64,000 nucleotides of DNA from Pseudomonas protegens (GTDB taxonomy: Bacteria; Pseudomonadota; Gammaproteobacteria; Pseudomonadales; Pseudomonadaceae), in contig NZ_CP031396.1 in assembly GCF_003363755.1 (NCBI RefSeq), positions 4,620,501 to 4,684,500 of the forward strand, given 5' to 3'. Positions 9,118 through 17,424 of the stretch are shown in pieces. The notes below the pieces were generated by a model that saw only the letters and a list, made by a program, of their open reading frames with translations, made no database searches and had not been told where the DNA came from. Within the stretch, counting starts at the first letter, position 1, and every line of letters starts with the position of its first letter. The position numbers and the translations under genes were made by a program.

Positions 9118-9136
9118 GAGAATATTTATCATTAGT
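9118..9136 (+). promoter_or_regulatory. Fur-box-like site in front of the DUF3649-PepSY operon
   Basis: The 19 bases GAGAATATTTATCATTAGT, read on the minus strand, match about 14 of 19 positions of the Fur consensus GATAATGATAATCATTATC. It lies 70 bases before the DUF3649 gene and 133 bases from fecI, so it most likely serves the plus-strand membrane operon, giving each divergent unit its own site. Confidence 0.55.
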
Positions 9137-9205
9137 ATTGTTCGCCTGTTTCTCCCCGACGGCCTGCGCAGTGCCCCGGGCATCCCCTCGCTGCAAGGTT
9201 CAAAC

Positions 9206-9511
9206 ATGAAAAGCAAGGCCGGCGGAGTTCCCGCTTCCTATCGTCTGGCAGTGGTCTCGCGGGTCTGTGCCGCGGTCCTGGGTGGTTACCTGCTGGCGGC
9301 GCTGTCCAGCGTCTGCCTGACCCTGCTGCTGCCCATTCCCCGGGCCGACGCCGTGCTCAGCGGGATGATGGCCTCCTTTGTGTTCTATCTCTTGGCGGTG
9401 CTCTGGTGCTTCGCCTGTCGCACTGCCTGGCAGGCCTGGTTCGGCCTGTTGCTGCCAAGCCTGGTGCTGGCGCTGGTCGCCGGTAGCGCCTATTGGGTGG
9501 CCTTGCCATGA
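9206..9511 (+). CDS. DUF3649 small membrane protein (iron-uptake associated)
   Basis: A 101-residue integral membrane protein with three hydrophobic segments (around residues 15-40, 52-72 and 78-100). Its sequence resembles DUF3649, a family often placed with PepSY-type membrane proteins in siderophore loci. The ATG at 9206 has AAGG upstream. Its stop overlaps the start of the next gene (ATGA), so translation is coupled. The molecular function is unknown, and a role as a subunit of an inner-membrane iron or siderophore-reduction complex is inferred from the Fur-like site and neighbours. Confidence 0.78.
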   Translation: MKSKAGGVPASYRLAVVSRVCAAVLGGYLLAALSSVCLTLLLPIPRADAVLSGMMASFVFYLLAVLWCFACRTAWQAWFGLLLPSLVLALVAGSAYWVALP

Positions 9512-11073
9512 AGGAAGGTTTGCGTCAGTCCATGGCCTGGCTGCACACCTGGGCCGGGCTGGTGTTCGGCTGGTTGCTGTTCGCGATTTTCTTCACCGGA
9601 ACCCTGTCCTACTTCAAGGAAGAAATTACCCACTGGATGCAGCCGGAGGCCCCGGTTCGGGCCGTGCATGCCGATATCAGCCTGGATCTGGCCCAGCGTT
9701 ACCTGGAACAGCACGGCCAGGGCGCGCAGCGCTGGTTCATTACCCTGCCCGATGCGCGTCAGCCGCTGCTGTCGGTGGCCTGGCAGGCGCCGAGCGCCCC
9801 GGGCGAGCGCGGTGAGTTCACGGAAAAACTCCTGGACCCCAGCACCGGCAGCGAACTGCAGGTGCGCGATACCCGTGGCGGCGAGTTCTTCTACCGCTTC
9901 CACTTCCAGTTGCAAATGCCTTATCCCTGGGGCCGCTGGTTGTCGACCCTGGCCGCCATGGTGATGTTCGTGGCCCTGATCAGCGGCATCATCATCCACA
10001 AGAAAATCTTCAAGGACTTCTTCACCTTCCGGCCCCGCAAGGGCCAGCGCACCTGGCTCGACGGGCACAACGCGGTGGGCGTGCTGGTGCTGCCATTCCA
10101 CTTGATGATCACCTACAGCAGCCTGGTGATCTTCATGTCCATGGTCATGCCGGCGAGCATCCTGGTGGCCTACAAGGGCGACAGCAATGCGTTCTTCAAG
10201 GACTTGCGGCCGGCCAGCAACAGCATCCCGGCGGCTGGGCAGCCGGCAGCGCTGACGCCCCTGGACCCGCTGCTCAAGCACGCCCTGGAGCAGTGGCCGG
10301 GGGGCCATGCGCAGCGCCTGGTGGTCAACCACCCGGGGGATGTGAATGCGTCGGTGCACGTCATGCGCCACAGCGCCGACCGGGTGGCCCGGGATCTTGG
10401 CAGCAGCGTGTCGTTCAACGGGGTCACTGGCCAGCCGTTGGACGCCAGCCCCGAACAGTCCCTGCCCATGGCCATCGGCGGCAGTTTCTATGGCTTGCAC
10501 ATGGGCCTGTTCGCCGGTCCGGTGTTGCGCTGGCTGTACTTTATCTGCGGCCTGGCGAGCACCGCGATGATCGGCACCGGGCTGGTGATCTGGCTGGGCA
10601 AGCGCCAGCTCAAGCACGCCAAGCGCGGGGTCATGCCCTTCGAGCTGCGCCTGGTGGAAGTGCTGAACATTGCCAGCATGTCCGGGCTGGTGCTGGCGGT
10701 GGCCGGCTTCTTCTGGGCCAACCGGCTGTTGCCGGCAGCCTTCGCCGAGCGCGCCGAGTGGGAGGTCAACAGCTTCTTCATCCTGTGGGGCCTGAGCCTG
10801 GTGCATGCCGTGGTCCGGCCCGGGCGGCGTGCCTGGGTCGAGCAATTGAGCCTCGCCGCCTTGCTGTTCTCCAGCATCCCCTTGCTGGACGCGGTGACCA
10901 GCCCGAGCCTGATGGACGGCTTCATGGTGCGTGGCGACTGGATGCTGGCGGGCTTCGACCTGGCCTGCCTGAGCGGTGGCCTGTTCCTGGCCTGGGCTGC
11001 GCGCAAGCTGCATCGCGGCCAGCACGCACCGGCCCGGCAGCGGCCTCTGCCCCCTGACACCGAGGTGAACTGA
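9508..11073 (+). CDS. PepSY-associated membrane protein (iron-regulated, PiuB-type)
   Basis: A 521-residue inner-membrane protein with the PepSY-TM architecture. It has an N-terminal membrane anchor (residues 8-35, WLHTWAGLVFGWLLFAIFF), a periplasmic loop, a pair of helices with conserved histidines (GIIIHKKIFKDFFTFRP and DGHNAVGVLVLPFHLMITY), a second soluble part and further helices including GLHMGLFAGPVLRWLYF. Related PiuB/FsqB proteins are thought to reduce ferric siderophores at the inner membrane. The ATG at 9508 overlaps the preceding stop by 4 bases and its own stop overlaps the next start, so these three genes form a tightly coupled set. Confidence 0.88.
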   Translation: MKEGLRQSMAWLHTWAGLVFGWLLFAIFFTGTLSYFKEEITHWMQPEAPVRAVHADISLDLAQRYLEQHGQGAQRWFITLPDARQPLLSVAWQAPSAPGERGEFTEKLLDPSTGSELQVRDTRGGEFFYRFHFQLQMPYPWGRWLSTLAAMVMFVALISGIIIHKKIFKDFFTFRPRKGQRTWLDGHNAVGVLVLPFHLMITYSSLVIFMSMVMPASILVAYKGDSNAFFKDLRPASNSIPAAGQPAALTPLDPLLKHALEQWPGGHAQRLVVNHPGDVNASVHVMRHSADRVARDLGSSVSFNGVTGQPLDASPEQSLPMAIGGSFYGLHMGLFAGPVLRWLYFICGLASTAMIGTGLVIWLGKRQLKHAKRGVMPFELRLVEVLNIASMSGLVLAVAGFFWANRLLPAAFAERAEWEVNSFFILWGLSLVHAVVRPGRRAWVEQLSLAALLFSSIPLLDAVTSPSLMDGFMVRGDWMLAGFDLACLSGGLFLAWAARKLHRGQHAPARQRPLPPDTEVN

Positions 11074-11399
11074 TGTTGCTGGCGCTGCTGTTGTGTTTTA
11101 GCGGATTCACCGGCCTGTGCCTGTCCCTGGACCGGCATCACGGCGAAGTGCTGGGGCACAAGCCCACGACTCGGCGCCAACAGGGCCTGCGCCTGGGAGG
11201 CTGGTTGTTGCTGGGCCTGTCGCTGGCGGCGGCAGTGCAGGGCACCGGCTGGAGCCTGGGGCTGGTGCAGTGGTGCGCCGTGCTGATGTGCAGTGCCTTG
11301 CTGCTGGTGTTGCTGCTGCCCTATCGCCCGCGTCTGGTGCTGTCGATGGCGGGGGCCAGTCTGTTGGCCTGCCCCCTTGCGGCCCTGGCCCGGTTCTGA
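11073..11399 (+). CDS. DUF3325 small membrane protein
   Basis: A 108-residue protein with four predicted hydrophobic helices. Between them is a soluble motif with LSLDRHHGEVLGHKPTTRRQ, typical of DUF3325, a family that accompanies PepSY and DUF3649 proteins in iron loci. Its ATG overlaps the stop of the PepSY gene (TGATG). The gene for the ECF sigma factor follows after 14 bases. Function is unknown, and it is probably a third subunit of the same membrane complex. Confidence 0.82.
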   Translation: MLLALLLCFSGFTGLCLSLDRHHGEVLGHKPTTRRQQGLRLGGWLLLGLSLAAAVQGTGWSLGLVQWCAVLMCSALLLVLLLPYRPRLVLSMAGASLLACPLAALARF

Positions 11400-11413
11400 G
11401 GGAGCGGACCGTG

Positions 11414-11989
11414 ATGAGCGCCCTGCCACCGGACCCCGGCGACCTGGATCACCCCGATCTGCGGGGCAGTCGTGCGCATTTTCTGCAGGTGTTCCTGTCC
11501 CAGCGTTCGCAGATGGAAGCCTTGGTCAGCCGCCGGGTCGGCTGCCGGGCCACCGCCGCGGACCTGGTGCAGGACCTGTTCCTGCGCTTCTGGCGCCGGC
11601 CCCTGGTGCAGGTCGAAGAGCTCAGCACCTACCTGCTGCGCTGCGCTGGCAATATTGCCATCGATCATTTGCGCAGCGAAGGCGCGCGGGTGCGGGTCAG
11701 TGAAGGCTGGTTACCGGAACAGCAGGACAACCAGGGCAGCGAGCCCCAGGCCGCCCTGGAAGCCGGCAATGACTTGCGACACGTGGAGGCCGCCCTGCGC
11801 AGCCTGCCGCAGCGAACCCGGCAGATCTTCCTGCTCAACCGTATCCACGGGCGCAAGTACGCCGAGATCGCCAAGGTCATGGGGCTGTCCCAAAGCGCCG
11901 TGGAAAAACACATGATGCGCGCCCTCGAAGCCTGCAAGGCCAGCCTGCGGGAACCTGCGCCCCCGCGCACGCCAAGGAATGCACCGTGA
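11414..11989 (+). CDS. ECF sigma factor, iron-starvation (FecI-like) type
   Basis: A 191-residue ECF sigma factor. Region 2 contains RVGCRATAADLVQDLFLRFW and region 4 contains IHGRKYAEIAKVMGLSQSAV, with EKHMMRALEACK at the C-terminal helix, the FecI/FpvI pattern. A GTG three bases upstream is also possible, since GGGAG fits either. Its stop overlaps the start of a FecR-type gene, the normal sigma/anti-sigma pair. The cognate receptor should carry an STN domain. The receptor downstream at 14370 has none, whereas the one at 19443 does, so 19443 is the better partner. Confidence 0.92.
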   Translation: MSALPPDPGDLDHPDLRGSRAHFLQVFLSQRSQMEALVSRRVGCRATAADLVQDLFLRFWRRPLVQVEELSTYLLRCAGNIAIDHLRSEGARVRVSEGWLPEQQDNQGSEPQAALEAGNDLRHVEAALRSLPQRTRQIFLLNRIHGRKYAEIAKVMGLSQSAVEKHMMRALEACKASLREPAPPRTPRNAP

Positions 11990-12975
11990 ATCAGCGCTCC
12001 AGAGTCATCCCGACGCCAGCCCAGGAACAGGCCGCCCTGGCCTGGCTGAGCCTGCTCCACGACCAGCCCAGCAGCGGCGATCAGGCCACCTTCAGCCAAT
12101 GGCTGCAGGCCGATCCGGCCCACGTCGAAGCCTATGCCCAGGCCCAGGTGCTGTGGGAGTTGAGTGAACAGCCGGCGCGGACCCTGGCGGATGAAGACGC
12201 CTTGGCCCTGCAGGGCCTGCTGCGCGCCATGGACGGAGCCCGGGCTCGGGCCCGGCGGCGCTGGTCGGCAGGGTTGGCCATGGCCGCCAGCGTGCTGCTG
12301 GTGATCGCCCTGGGCGCCGGCTGGCAGCCGGGCCGTTGGCTCGATGACCTGGGCGCCGATTACGTTTCCGCGCCGGGTCAGGTACGCACGGTGATGCTTG
12401 CCGACCAGAGCCAGGTCACCCTGGACGCCGACAGCGCCATTGCCGTGGACTTCAGCCGCGGCGAACGTCATGTGCAGTTGCGTCGTGGCGCCGGTTTCTT
12501 CAGCGTCAGCCACACGGGCGCGCCCTTTGTGGTGGCGGCCGGGGAGGGCGAAGCGCGGGTCCTGGGCACCCAGTTCGAAGTGCGTCTGCAAGCCGACGGT
12601 GCCCAGGTCACGGTGCTGTCTGGGCGTGTCGCGGTCACGGCCGCCAAAGGCGCGGCGCAGCAGGTGCTCGGTGCCGGCCAGCAGGTGGCGTACGGTCATG
12701 GCCAGGCGACCCCGTTGCAGGGTGTCGACAGCGAAGCGCAACTGGCCTGGCGCCAGGGTTGGCTGAACTATTACCACGCGCCCCTGGCCGAGGTGGTGCA
12801 GGACCTGCGGCGCTATTTCCCCGGACGCATCCTGCTGCTCAATGACCAACTGGCAGCGCGCCGGGTCAGTGGCAGTTTCTCCAGCAAGGACCCTCAGGCG
12901 GTCCTCGATTCCCTGCAGGCGGCCTTAGGGTTCGAACAGCACCAAGTCCTCGGCAGGTTCATAGTCCTGCGCTGA
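11986..12975 (+). CDS. FecR-family anti-sigma factor
   Basis: A 329-residue FecR-type regulator with a GTG start that overlaps the sigma gene stop (GTGA). The cytoplasmic domain holds AALAWLSLLHDQPSSGDQA and WLQADPAHVEAYAQAQVLW. One membrane segment lies near residue 100 (LAMAASVLLVIALGAGW). The periplasmic FecR core includes VMLADQSQVTLDADSAIAVD and RVLGTQFEVR. The C-terminal part (YFPGRILLLNDQLAARRVSG) is the region that meets the receptor signalling domain. It would hold or activate the preceding sigma factor according to the state of an outer-membrane receptor. Confidence 0.92.
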   Translation: MNQRSRVIPTPAQEQAALAWLSLLHDQPSSGDQATFSQWLQADPAHVEAYAQAQVLWELSEQPARTLADEDALALQGLLRAMDGARARARRRWSAGLAMAASVLLVIALGAGWQPGRWLDDLGADYVSAPGQVRTVMLADQSQVTLDADSAIAVDFSRGERHVQLRRGAGFFSVSHTGAPFVVAAGEGEARVLGTQFEVRLQADGAQVTVLSGRVAVTAAKGAAQQVLGAGQQVAYGHGQATPLQGVDSEAQLAWRQGWLNYYHAPLAEVVQDLRRYFPGRILLLNDQLAARRVSGSFSSKDPQAVLDSLQAALGFEQHQVLGRFIVLR

Positions 12976-13021
12976 AAGGCCCGTCCCAGAGCTCCCGAAC
13001 ATTCATCGATATCACACCTTT

Positions 13022-13055
13022 CTGTCACCAAACCGTTATATCAGGCGCGGATGAT
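13022..13055 (+). promoter_or_regulatory. Candidate Pho box and -10 element for the exbD-tonB-receptor cluster
   Basis: CTGTCAC, a 4-base spacer CAAA, then CCGTTAT (13022-13039) match 14 of 18 positions of the PhoB consensus CTGTCATAAAACTGTCAT. GATGAT at 13050-13055 lies 10 bases further on, about where a -10 hexamer is found in Pho promoters. The site is in the 168-base gap between the anti-sigma gene and exbD. This is a by-eye match and PhoB binding is not proven. Confidence 0.42.
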
Positions 13056-13143
13056 CTGCGGATTCCTGAGCACATGGTCAGGATCGGCGAGGGTTGTGAT
13101 TCAGCTCTCACAAGGGAGGGAAGGCTGAAGCGGGAGCAAGACG

Positions 13144-13551
13144 ATGCGCAGCTGGGATGTCGCAAAAAAGAAGAAGGCCCACATCGAAATCATTCCGATG
13201 ATCGATGTGATGATGTTTCTCCTGGTGTTCTTCGTACTGATCAGTCTCAACGTGATTCCCGCCGTGGGAATCAAGACGCAGTTGCCGGTGGCCAGTACCG
13301 CGCAACAATTGAAGCCGCAAAACAAGGCGGTGATTACCCTGGGTCTGCAAGAGCGCCTGCAACTCGACGGCCAGGACCTGGATGAAGGGGCGCTGTTGGC
13401 ACAACTTAAAGTGCTGAACAACGGCAGCGAAAAGTTGGTGATCATTATCAACAGCGATCAGGGCGTGGAAGTTAAACGCCTGGTTTCGGTGATGGACTTG
13501 CTCAAGGGCAATGGCTTCTCTTCCGTCTCCATCGCTACGCGCAAGTCCTGA
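13144..13551 (+). CDS. exbD: ExbD/TolR-family energy-transduction protein
   Basis: A 135-residue protein with a short basic cytoplasmic N-terminus, a single membrane helix (residues 17-40) and a periplasmic domain. The membrane segment carries the essential aspartate in EIIPMIDVMMFLLVFFVL. ExbD, with ExbB, converts proton motive force into movement of TonB. A GGGAG site precedes the ATG. It heads a cluster in which tonB, a receptor and then exbB follow. Having exbB three genes away from exbD is an unusual order. Confidence 0.92.
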   Translation: MRSWDVAKKKKAHIEIIPMIDVMMFLLVFFVLISLNVIPAVGIKTQLPVASTAQQLKPQNKAVITLGLQERLQLDGQDLDEGALLAQLKVLNNGSEKLVIIINSDQGVEVKRLVSVMDLLKGNGFSSVSIATRKS

Positions 13552-13555
13552 CGCC

Positions 13556-14326
13556 ATGTTCGGTTTATATAGAACTCGCAAGTGGCTGGCGTGCCTGCTG
13601 CCGGCCGGCCTGCTGTTTCTGCTGATCTATGCCAGTCAGTTGCAACAGTTGCAGATCAAGCCGGTGTATGACGAAAGCACGGTGGAAATTGCCCTGGTGG
13701 ATGCGGCGGAACTGGTGGCCGCGGCAGAGCCACCACCGCCTGAGCCCGAGCCGCTGCCGATCGAGCCCGAGCCACCGCTGGTGGTGCCTGAGGAAGAGCC
13801 GCTGGTGATCGAGCCGCCCAAGCCCAAGCCGGTGGTCAAGCCCAAGCCCCCAGCGCCCAAGCCGTTGCTGGCCAAGCCGCAACCACCCAAGCCGGCTCCG
13901 GCTCAGGTGGCCAGGAGTGCCCCCGCGGCGCAGCCGGCGGTGGTTGCAGCGCCGCAACCGGTGGTGGCGCCAGCGGCTCCTGCACCGGCTCCGGCCCCCG
14001 CACCTGCGGCGCCCGCCAGTGCAATCAAGGAAAGCCTGTACACCGCCGCTTTGCGCAAGGAACTGGAAAAGCACAAGCAGTACCCCAGCGGCCGCGAGGC
14101 CTCGCTGCAACGTCCCCAGGGCGATGTGGTGATCTGGCTGGAAGTCGATCGGGCCGGCAACGTGCTCGACAGTGGCATCGAAAACAAGGCGCCGAACATG
14201 TTGCTCAATCGCGCGGCGCAAACCAGTTTGCGCCGCGTGGAGAAAGTTTCACCGTTTCCCTCGGACGCGTTCTCCGGCAAGAACAAGCAACGTTTTACCG
14301 CGACCTTTAGTTACAACGTGGAATAA
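13556..14326 (+). CDS. tonB: TonB-family energy transducer
   Basis: A 256-residue TonB-like protein. It has one N-terminal membrane anchor (residues 8-25), a long periplasmic spacer of Pro-Glu, Pro-Lys and Pro-Ala repeats (about residues 60-155), and a C-terminal TonB domain with YTAALRKELEKHKQYPSGRE, DVVIWLEVDRAGNVLDSGI and AAQTSLRRVEKVSPFP. The domain would touch the TonB box of receptors. It starts at ATG 13556, four bases after the exbD stop. The Glu-Pro to Lys-Pro order in the spacer is the typical TonB arrangement. It probably serves the receptor encoded next to it. Confidence 0.92.
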   Translation: MFGLYRTRKWLACLLPAGLLFLLIYASQLQQLQIKPVYDESTVEIALVDAAELVAAAEPPPPEPEPLPIEPEPPLVVPEEEPLVIEPPKPKPVVKPKPPAPKPLLAKPQPPKPAPAQVARSAPAAQPAVVAAPQPVVAPAAPAPAPAPAPAAPASAIKESLYTAALRKELEKHKQYPSGREASLQRPQGDVVIWLEVDRAGNVLDSGIENKAPNMLLNRAAQTSLRRVEKVSPFPSDAFSGKNKQRFTATFSYNVE

Positions 14327-14369
14327 ACCCATCACCTATTAACGAAAGTTGTAAGCAAGGGATTGACCC

Positions 14370-16610
14370 GTGAAGATCAATAAACTTTATGCCCTGCTTC
14401 TGGCATCGGGCCTGGGCAGTTTTGCGCCATTGGTTTTGGCCGAAGATACAGTTGACGTCGGTTCGGTGAACGTTGCCGGTAAACAGACCCTGGGCAACGG
14501 CCACATGATCAAGGAAGAAAGCGCCAAGGGACGTTCCACCGTGACCAAGGAGGCCATGGACCAGATGGCCCCCACTGCCAACGCCGTGGACAAGCTCAAA
14601 TACACCCCGGGGATCAACGTTTCCAGCACCGACGCCACGGGCCTGAGCGGCACCAACTTCACCATGCGCGGGATGAACTCCGACCAGGTGGGTCTGTCCG
14701 CCGATGGTTTCCCGATCAACGACTCGGGGGACTACAGCATCTACCCGAACCTGATGGGCGACCCGGAGAACTTCAGCGAAGTCTTCGTCACCCAGGGCTC
14801 GTCCGAAGCCGACGGCCCGCACATCGGCTCCAGCGGCGGCAACATCGGCCTGGTGACCGTGCGCCCGACCAAGGACTTCGGCGTGTTCGCCAAGCAGTCC
14901 ATCGGCTCGAACAACGTGCGCAAGAGCTTCGCCCGTCTCAACACCGGTGACCTGGGCGGCTTCAAGACTTGGGTCTCGGCGTCCCACACCGAGGGCGACA
15001 AGTGGCGCGGCAAGGGCACCCTGCGGGCTGACAAGGTCGAGTGGAACACCCTGTTCGAAGACGGCAACGGCAACTCCACCAACGCCATCGTCAAGTACAA
15101 CCAGCAGGAAAACTACAACTACAACAGCCTGAGCAAGGCCCAGTTCCAGAACCAGGGCCGGCGCCTGGACTACTCGGAAAGCACCGTGTTCAAGAACGGC
15201 AGCGTGTCCCAGTCCTACAAGCTCAATCGCAACCCTTTTGAAAGCCTGACCGCCTCGGTGACCCAGCGCTTCCAGCTGCGCGACGACCTGAGCCTGACCT
15301 TGAACCCCTACTACGTGTGGTCCAACGGCGGCAGCTTCAGCGGCCAGACCGCCACCAGCTTGTCCGCCAGCTCGAACAAGGCCGGCAACTACGACCTGAG
15401 CGGCTTGCCTGCCGGCACCTACTACCGGCCGTCGTGGACCGAAACCTGGCGCCCCGGGATGACCACCAAGCTCAAGTGGGACCTCAACGAAGAGCACAGC
15501 CTGGACGTCGGCTACTGGTACGAGCGCGCCCGCCAGCGCCAGACCCAGCCCTTCATCGGGATCAAGGGCAATGGCGCCCCGGAAAATGTCTGGGGTGACT
15601 ACAACGGTTCCGACCAACTGGTGGACCGCAACGGCGCCACGGTCCAGGGCCGTCACCAATACACCGTGACCCCGGCGCAGAAACTCTGGGTGCAGGACAC
15701 CTGGCAGGCGACCCCGGACCTGACCCTGACCGGGGCCCTGGCCTACCAGTACGTGGAACGTGACGGCAACAACCTCGGCAGCCTCACCGACAAGCCGGAA
15801 AAGCGCAACGCCAAGTACCACGAGTTCCTGCCCAGCTTCAACGCCAAGTACCAGATCGACCCGAACAACCAGGCCTTCTACAACGTCACCCGCAACATGC
15901 GCACGCCGCCCAACTACGTGCTCTACAACAAGGGCGATTCCATCAGCCTGAAACCCGAGCTGAGCTGGAACCAGGAACTGGGCTGGCGCTACAGCGAAGA
16001 CAACATGGCCCTGAGCGCGACCCTGTTCTACATCAGCTTCAAGGACCGGCAGATCTCCACCACCGACGTCAACGGCGACTATGTGGTGGCCAACGTTGGC
16101 GAAGTGAAGAACCGCGGCCTGGAACTGGAGTGGAGCGGCAAGTTGCCCCACGACTTCAACTACTACGCCTCGTACACCTACACCCAGTCCGAGCAGATGG
16201 ACGACCTGAGCAACAAGAACGTGCTGCTGCCCACCTCCGGCAAGCAACTGGCCAACGTGCCGGAAAACATGTTCAACCTGAGCCTGGGCTACGACGACTC
16301 GCGCTACTACGGCAACGTCGTCGGCAAATACGTCGGCGCCTTCTACGGCGACCTGACCAACGACGAGAAGATCGCCGGCCGCACCGTGGTGGATCTCAAC
16401 GCCGGTATCCACCTGCCGGTGGACAAGAAAGTGCTGAAGTCCGCGACCCTGCGCTTCTCCATGCTCAACGTGTTCGACAAGGAATACCTGGCCTCGACCC
16501 GCACCGTGTCGTTCAACACCCAGCGCACCAATGGCCTGGCACCGAGCACTGCCTATTACAACGTCGGTGAGGAACGCACCGCGATGGTCTCCCTGGAAGC
16601 CGGGTTCTGA
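14370..16610 (+). CDS. TonB-dependent outer-membrane receptor, substrate unknown
   Basis: A 746-residue TonB-dependent receptor with a GTG start preceded by AAGGGA. A signal peptide ends near LVLAE, then the plug follows directly, with LKYTPGINVSSTDATGLSGT, FTMRGMNSDQVGLSADGFPI and SSGGNIGLVTVRPTKDFGVF. The barrel ends with LNVFDKEYLASTRTVSFNT and a final phenylalanine. There is no STN domain, so it is a transporter only. It lies between tonB and exbB and upstream of a 5'-nucleotidase gene, behind a Pho-box-like site, which suggests an organophosphate substrate rather than a siderophore. That is an inference from context only. Confidence 0.9.
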   Translation: MKINKLYALLLASGLGSFAPLVLAEDTVDVGSVNVAGKQTLGNGHMIKEESAKGRSTVTKEAMDQMAPTANAVDKLKYTPGINVSSTDATGLSGTNFTMRGMNSDQVGLSADGFPINDSGDYSIYPNLMGDPENFSEVFVTQGSSEADGPHIGSSGGNIGLVTVRPTKDFGVFAKQSIGSNNVRKSFARLNTGDLGGFKTWVSASHTEGDKWRGKGTLRADKVEWNTLFEDGNGNSTNAIVKYNQQENYNYNSLSKAQFQNQGRRLDYSESTVFKNGSVSQSYKLNRNPFESLTASVTQRFQLRDDLSLTLNPYYVWSNGGSFSGQTATSLSASSNKAGNYDLSGLPAGTYYRPSWTETWRPGMTTKLKWDLNEEHSLDVGYWYERARQRQTQPFIGIKGNGAPENVWGDYNGSDQLVDRNGATVQGRHQYTVTPAQKLWVQDTWQATPDLTLTGALAYQYVERDGNNLGSLTDKPEKRNAKYHEFLPSFNAKYQIDPNNQAFYNVTRNMRTPPNYVLYNKGDSISLKPELSWNQELGWRYSEDNMALSATLFYISFKDRQISTTDVNGDYVVANVGEVKNRGLELEWSGKLPHDFNYYASYTYTQSEQMDDLSNKNVLLPTSGKQLANVPENMFNLSLGYDDSRYYGNVVGKYVGAFYGDLTNDEKIAGRTVVDLNAGIHLPVDKKVLKSATLRFSMLNVFDKEYLASTRTVSFNTQRTNGLAPSTAYYNVGEERTAMVSLEAGF

Positions 16611-16638
16611 TGGCCTTCGGGCCCAAGAGGAAATGACG

Positions 16639-17277
16639 ATGGACATGAATCTGCTGCACGACATCACCTTCTACACCATGTACGGCGCCGCCGCGATTGC
16701 CGCCTTTATCGCCGTGGAGCGCGGCATCTACTTCAGCTTCAGCCTGCGCCAGGCGAAGAAACTGGAGGCCGTGCTCAACCCGAAAATGCACAGCGTCGAC
16801 GACCTGCCCGCCGAGCTGCGCCAGCGCAACAGCCTGCCCCTGGAGATGGTCGCCGAGCTGTTCGCCCACAAGCAGGGGTTGGCCAGCCACAAGGACCTGG
16901 AAGACCTCAGCGAGTCGATCTACATCGCCACCCGCAGCAAGCTGATGCATGGCTTGTGGCTGCTGGAAACCGTGGTCACCGCCGCGCCCCTGCTGGGCCT
17001 CCTGGGCACCATCCTGGGGATCATCGACACCTTCAAGGCCCTGGCCGAGACCGGCGTCAGCGACCCGGGCGAAGTGTCCAAGGGCATCGGCACCGCGCTC
17101 TACGCCACGGCCCTGGGGATCGCCATCGCCCTGGGCAGCATGATTTTCCACAACCACTTCCAGGACCGGGTCGAGCGCATCACCGACCACCTGAAGATCC
17201 TGTTGCTGCGCGCCGGCATGGGCACCGCCCTGAAGGCCCCCGTACCCACGGTCCAGGGCAATCTGCAACCGGCCTGA
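16639..17277 (+). CDS. exbB: MotA/TolQ/ExbB proton-channel protein
   Basis: A 212-residue inner-membrane protein of the ExbB/TolQ family. Three hydrophobic segments are seen near residues 10-30, 110-135 and 150-170. The conserved region reads LLETVVTAAPLLGLLGTILG then GIGTALYATALGIAIALGSM, the proton-channel signature. It would pair with ExbD and TonB encoded 2-3 kb upstream. The start at ATG 16639 is chosen over ATG 16633 because AAGAGG ends 8 bases before it. The gene follows the receptor after 28 bases, so the four genes are probably one transcript. A terminator follows. Confidence 0.92.
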   Translation: MDMNLLHDITFYTMYGAAAIAAFIAVERGIYFSFSLRQAKKLEAVLNPKMHSVDDLPAELRQRNSLPLEMVAELFAHKQGLASHKDLEDLSESIYIATRSKLMHGLWLLETVVTAAPLLGLLGTILGIIDTFKALAETGVSDPGEVSKGIGTALYATALGIAIALGSMIFHNHFQDRVERITDHLKILLLRAGMGTALKAPVPTVQGNLQPA

Positions 17278-17293
17278 TGACCTGACGTGACCT

Positions 17294-17320
17294 GTAGCCG
17301 CTGCCGTAGGCTCGGGCCGC
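17294..17320 (+). repeat. Single REP element
   Basis: The sequence GTAGCCGCTGCCGTAGGCTC matches one half of the REPIN palindromes elsewhere in the window. No inverted partner copy is seen nearby. Confidence 0.6.
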
Positions 17321-17374
17321 GTTCGGACGATCGACGGCGAGCGCTGTTCCCCAGCGCTCGTCTCTGTCCGATCC

Positions 17375-17400
17375 AGGCCTGTGTCAGCGGCCTTTTTTTT
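17375..17400 (+). terminator. Rho-independent terminator between exbB and the 5'-nucleotidase gene
   Basis: A 5-bp AGGCC/GGCCT stem with a 9-base loop runs into eight T residues. A separate perfect 9-bp hairpin (CGAGCGCTG/CAGCGCTCG, 17338-17360) lies just upstream. The nucleotidase start codon is only 25 bases after the T-run, so expression of that gene would depend on read-through or a promoter upstream of the terminator. Confidence 0.6.
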
Positions 17401-17424
17401 GCTGATCTGCCAAGGATTTCTTTC

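Noticed and set aside
14307..16667. Long minus-strand open frame opposite the second receptor
   Set aside because: Composition typical of an antisense shadow, with no recognised domain.
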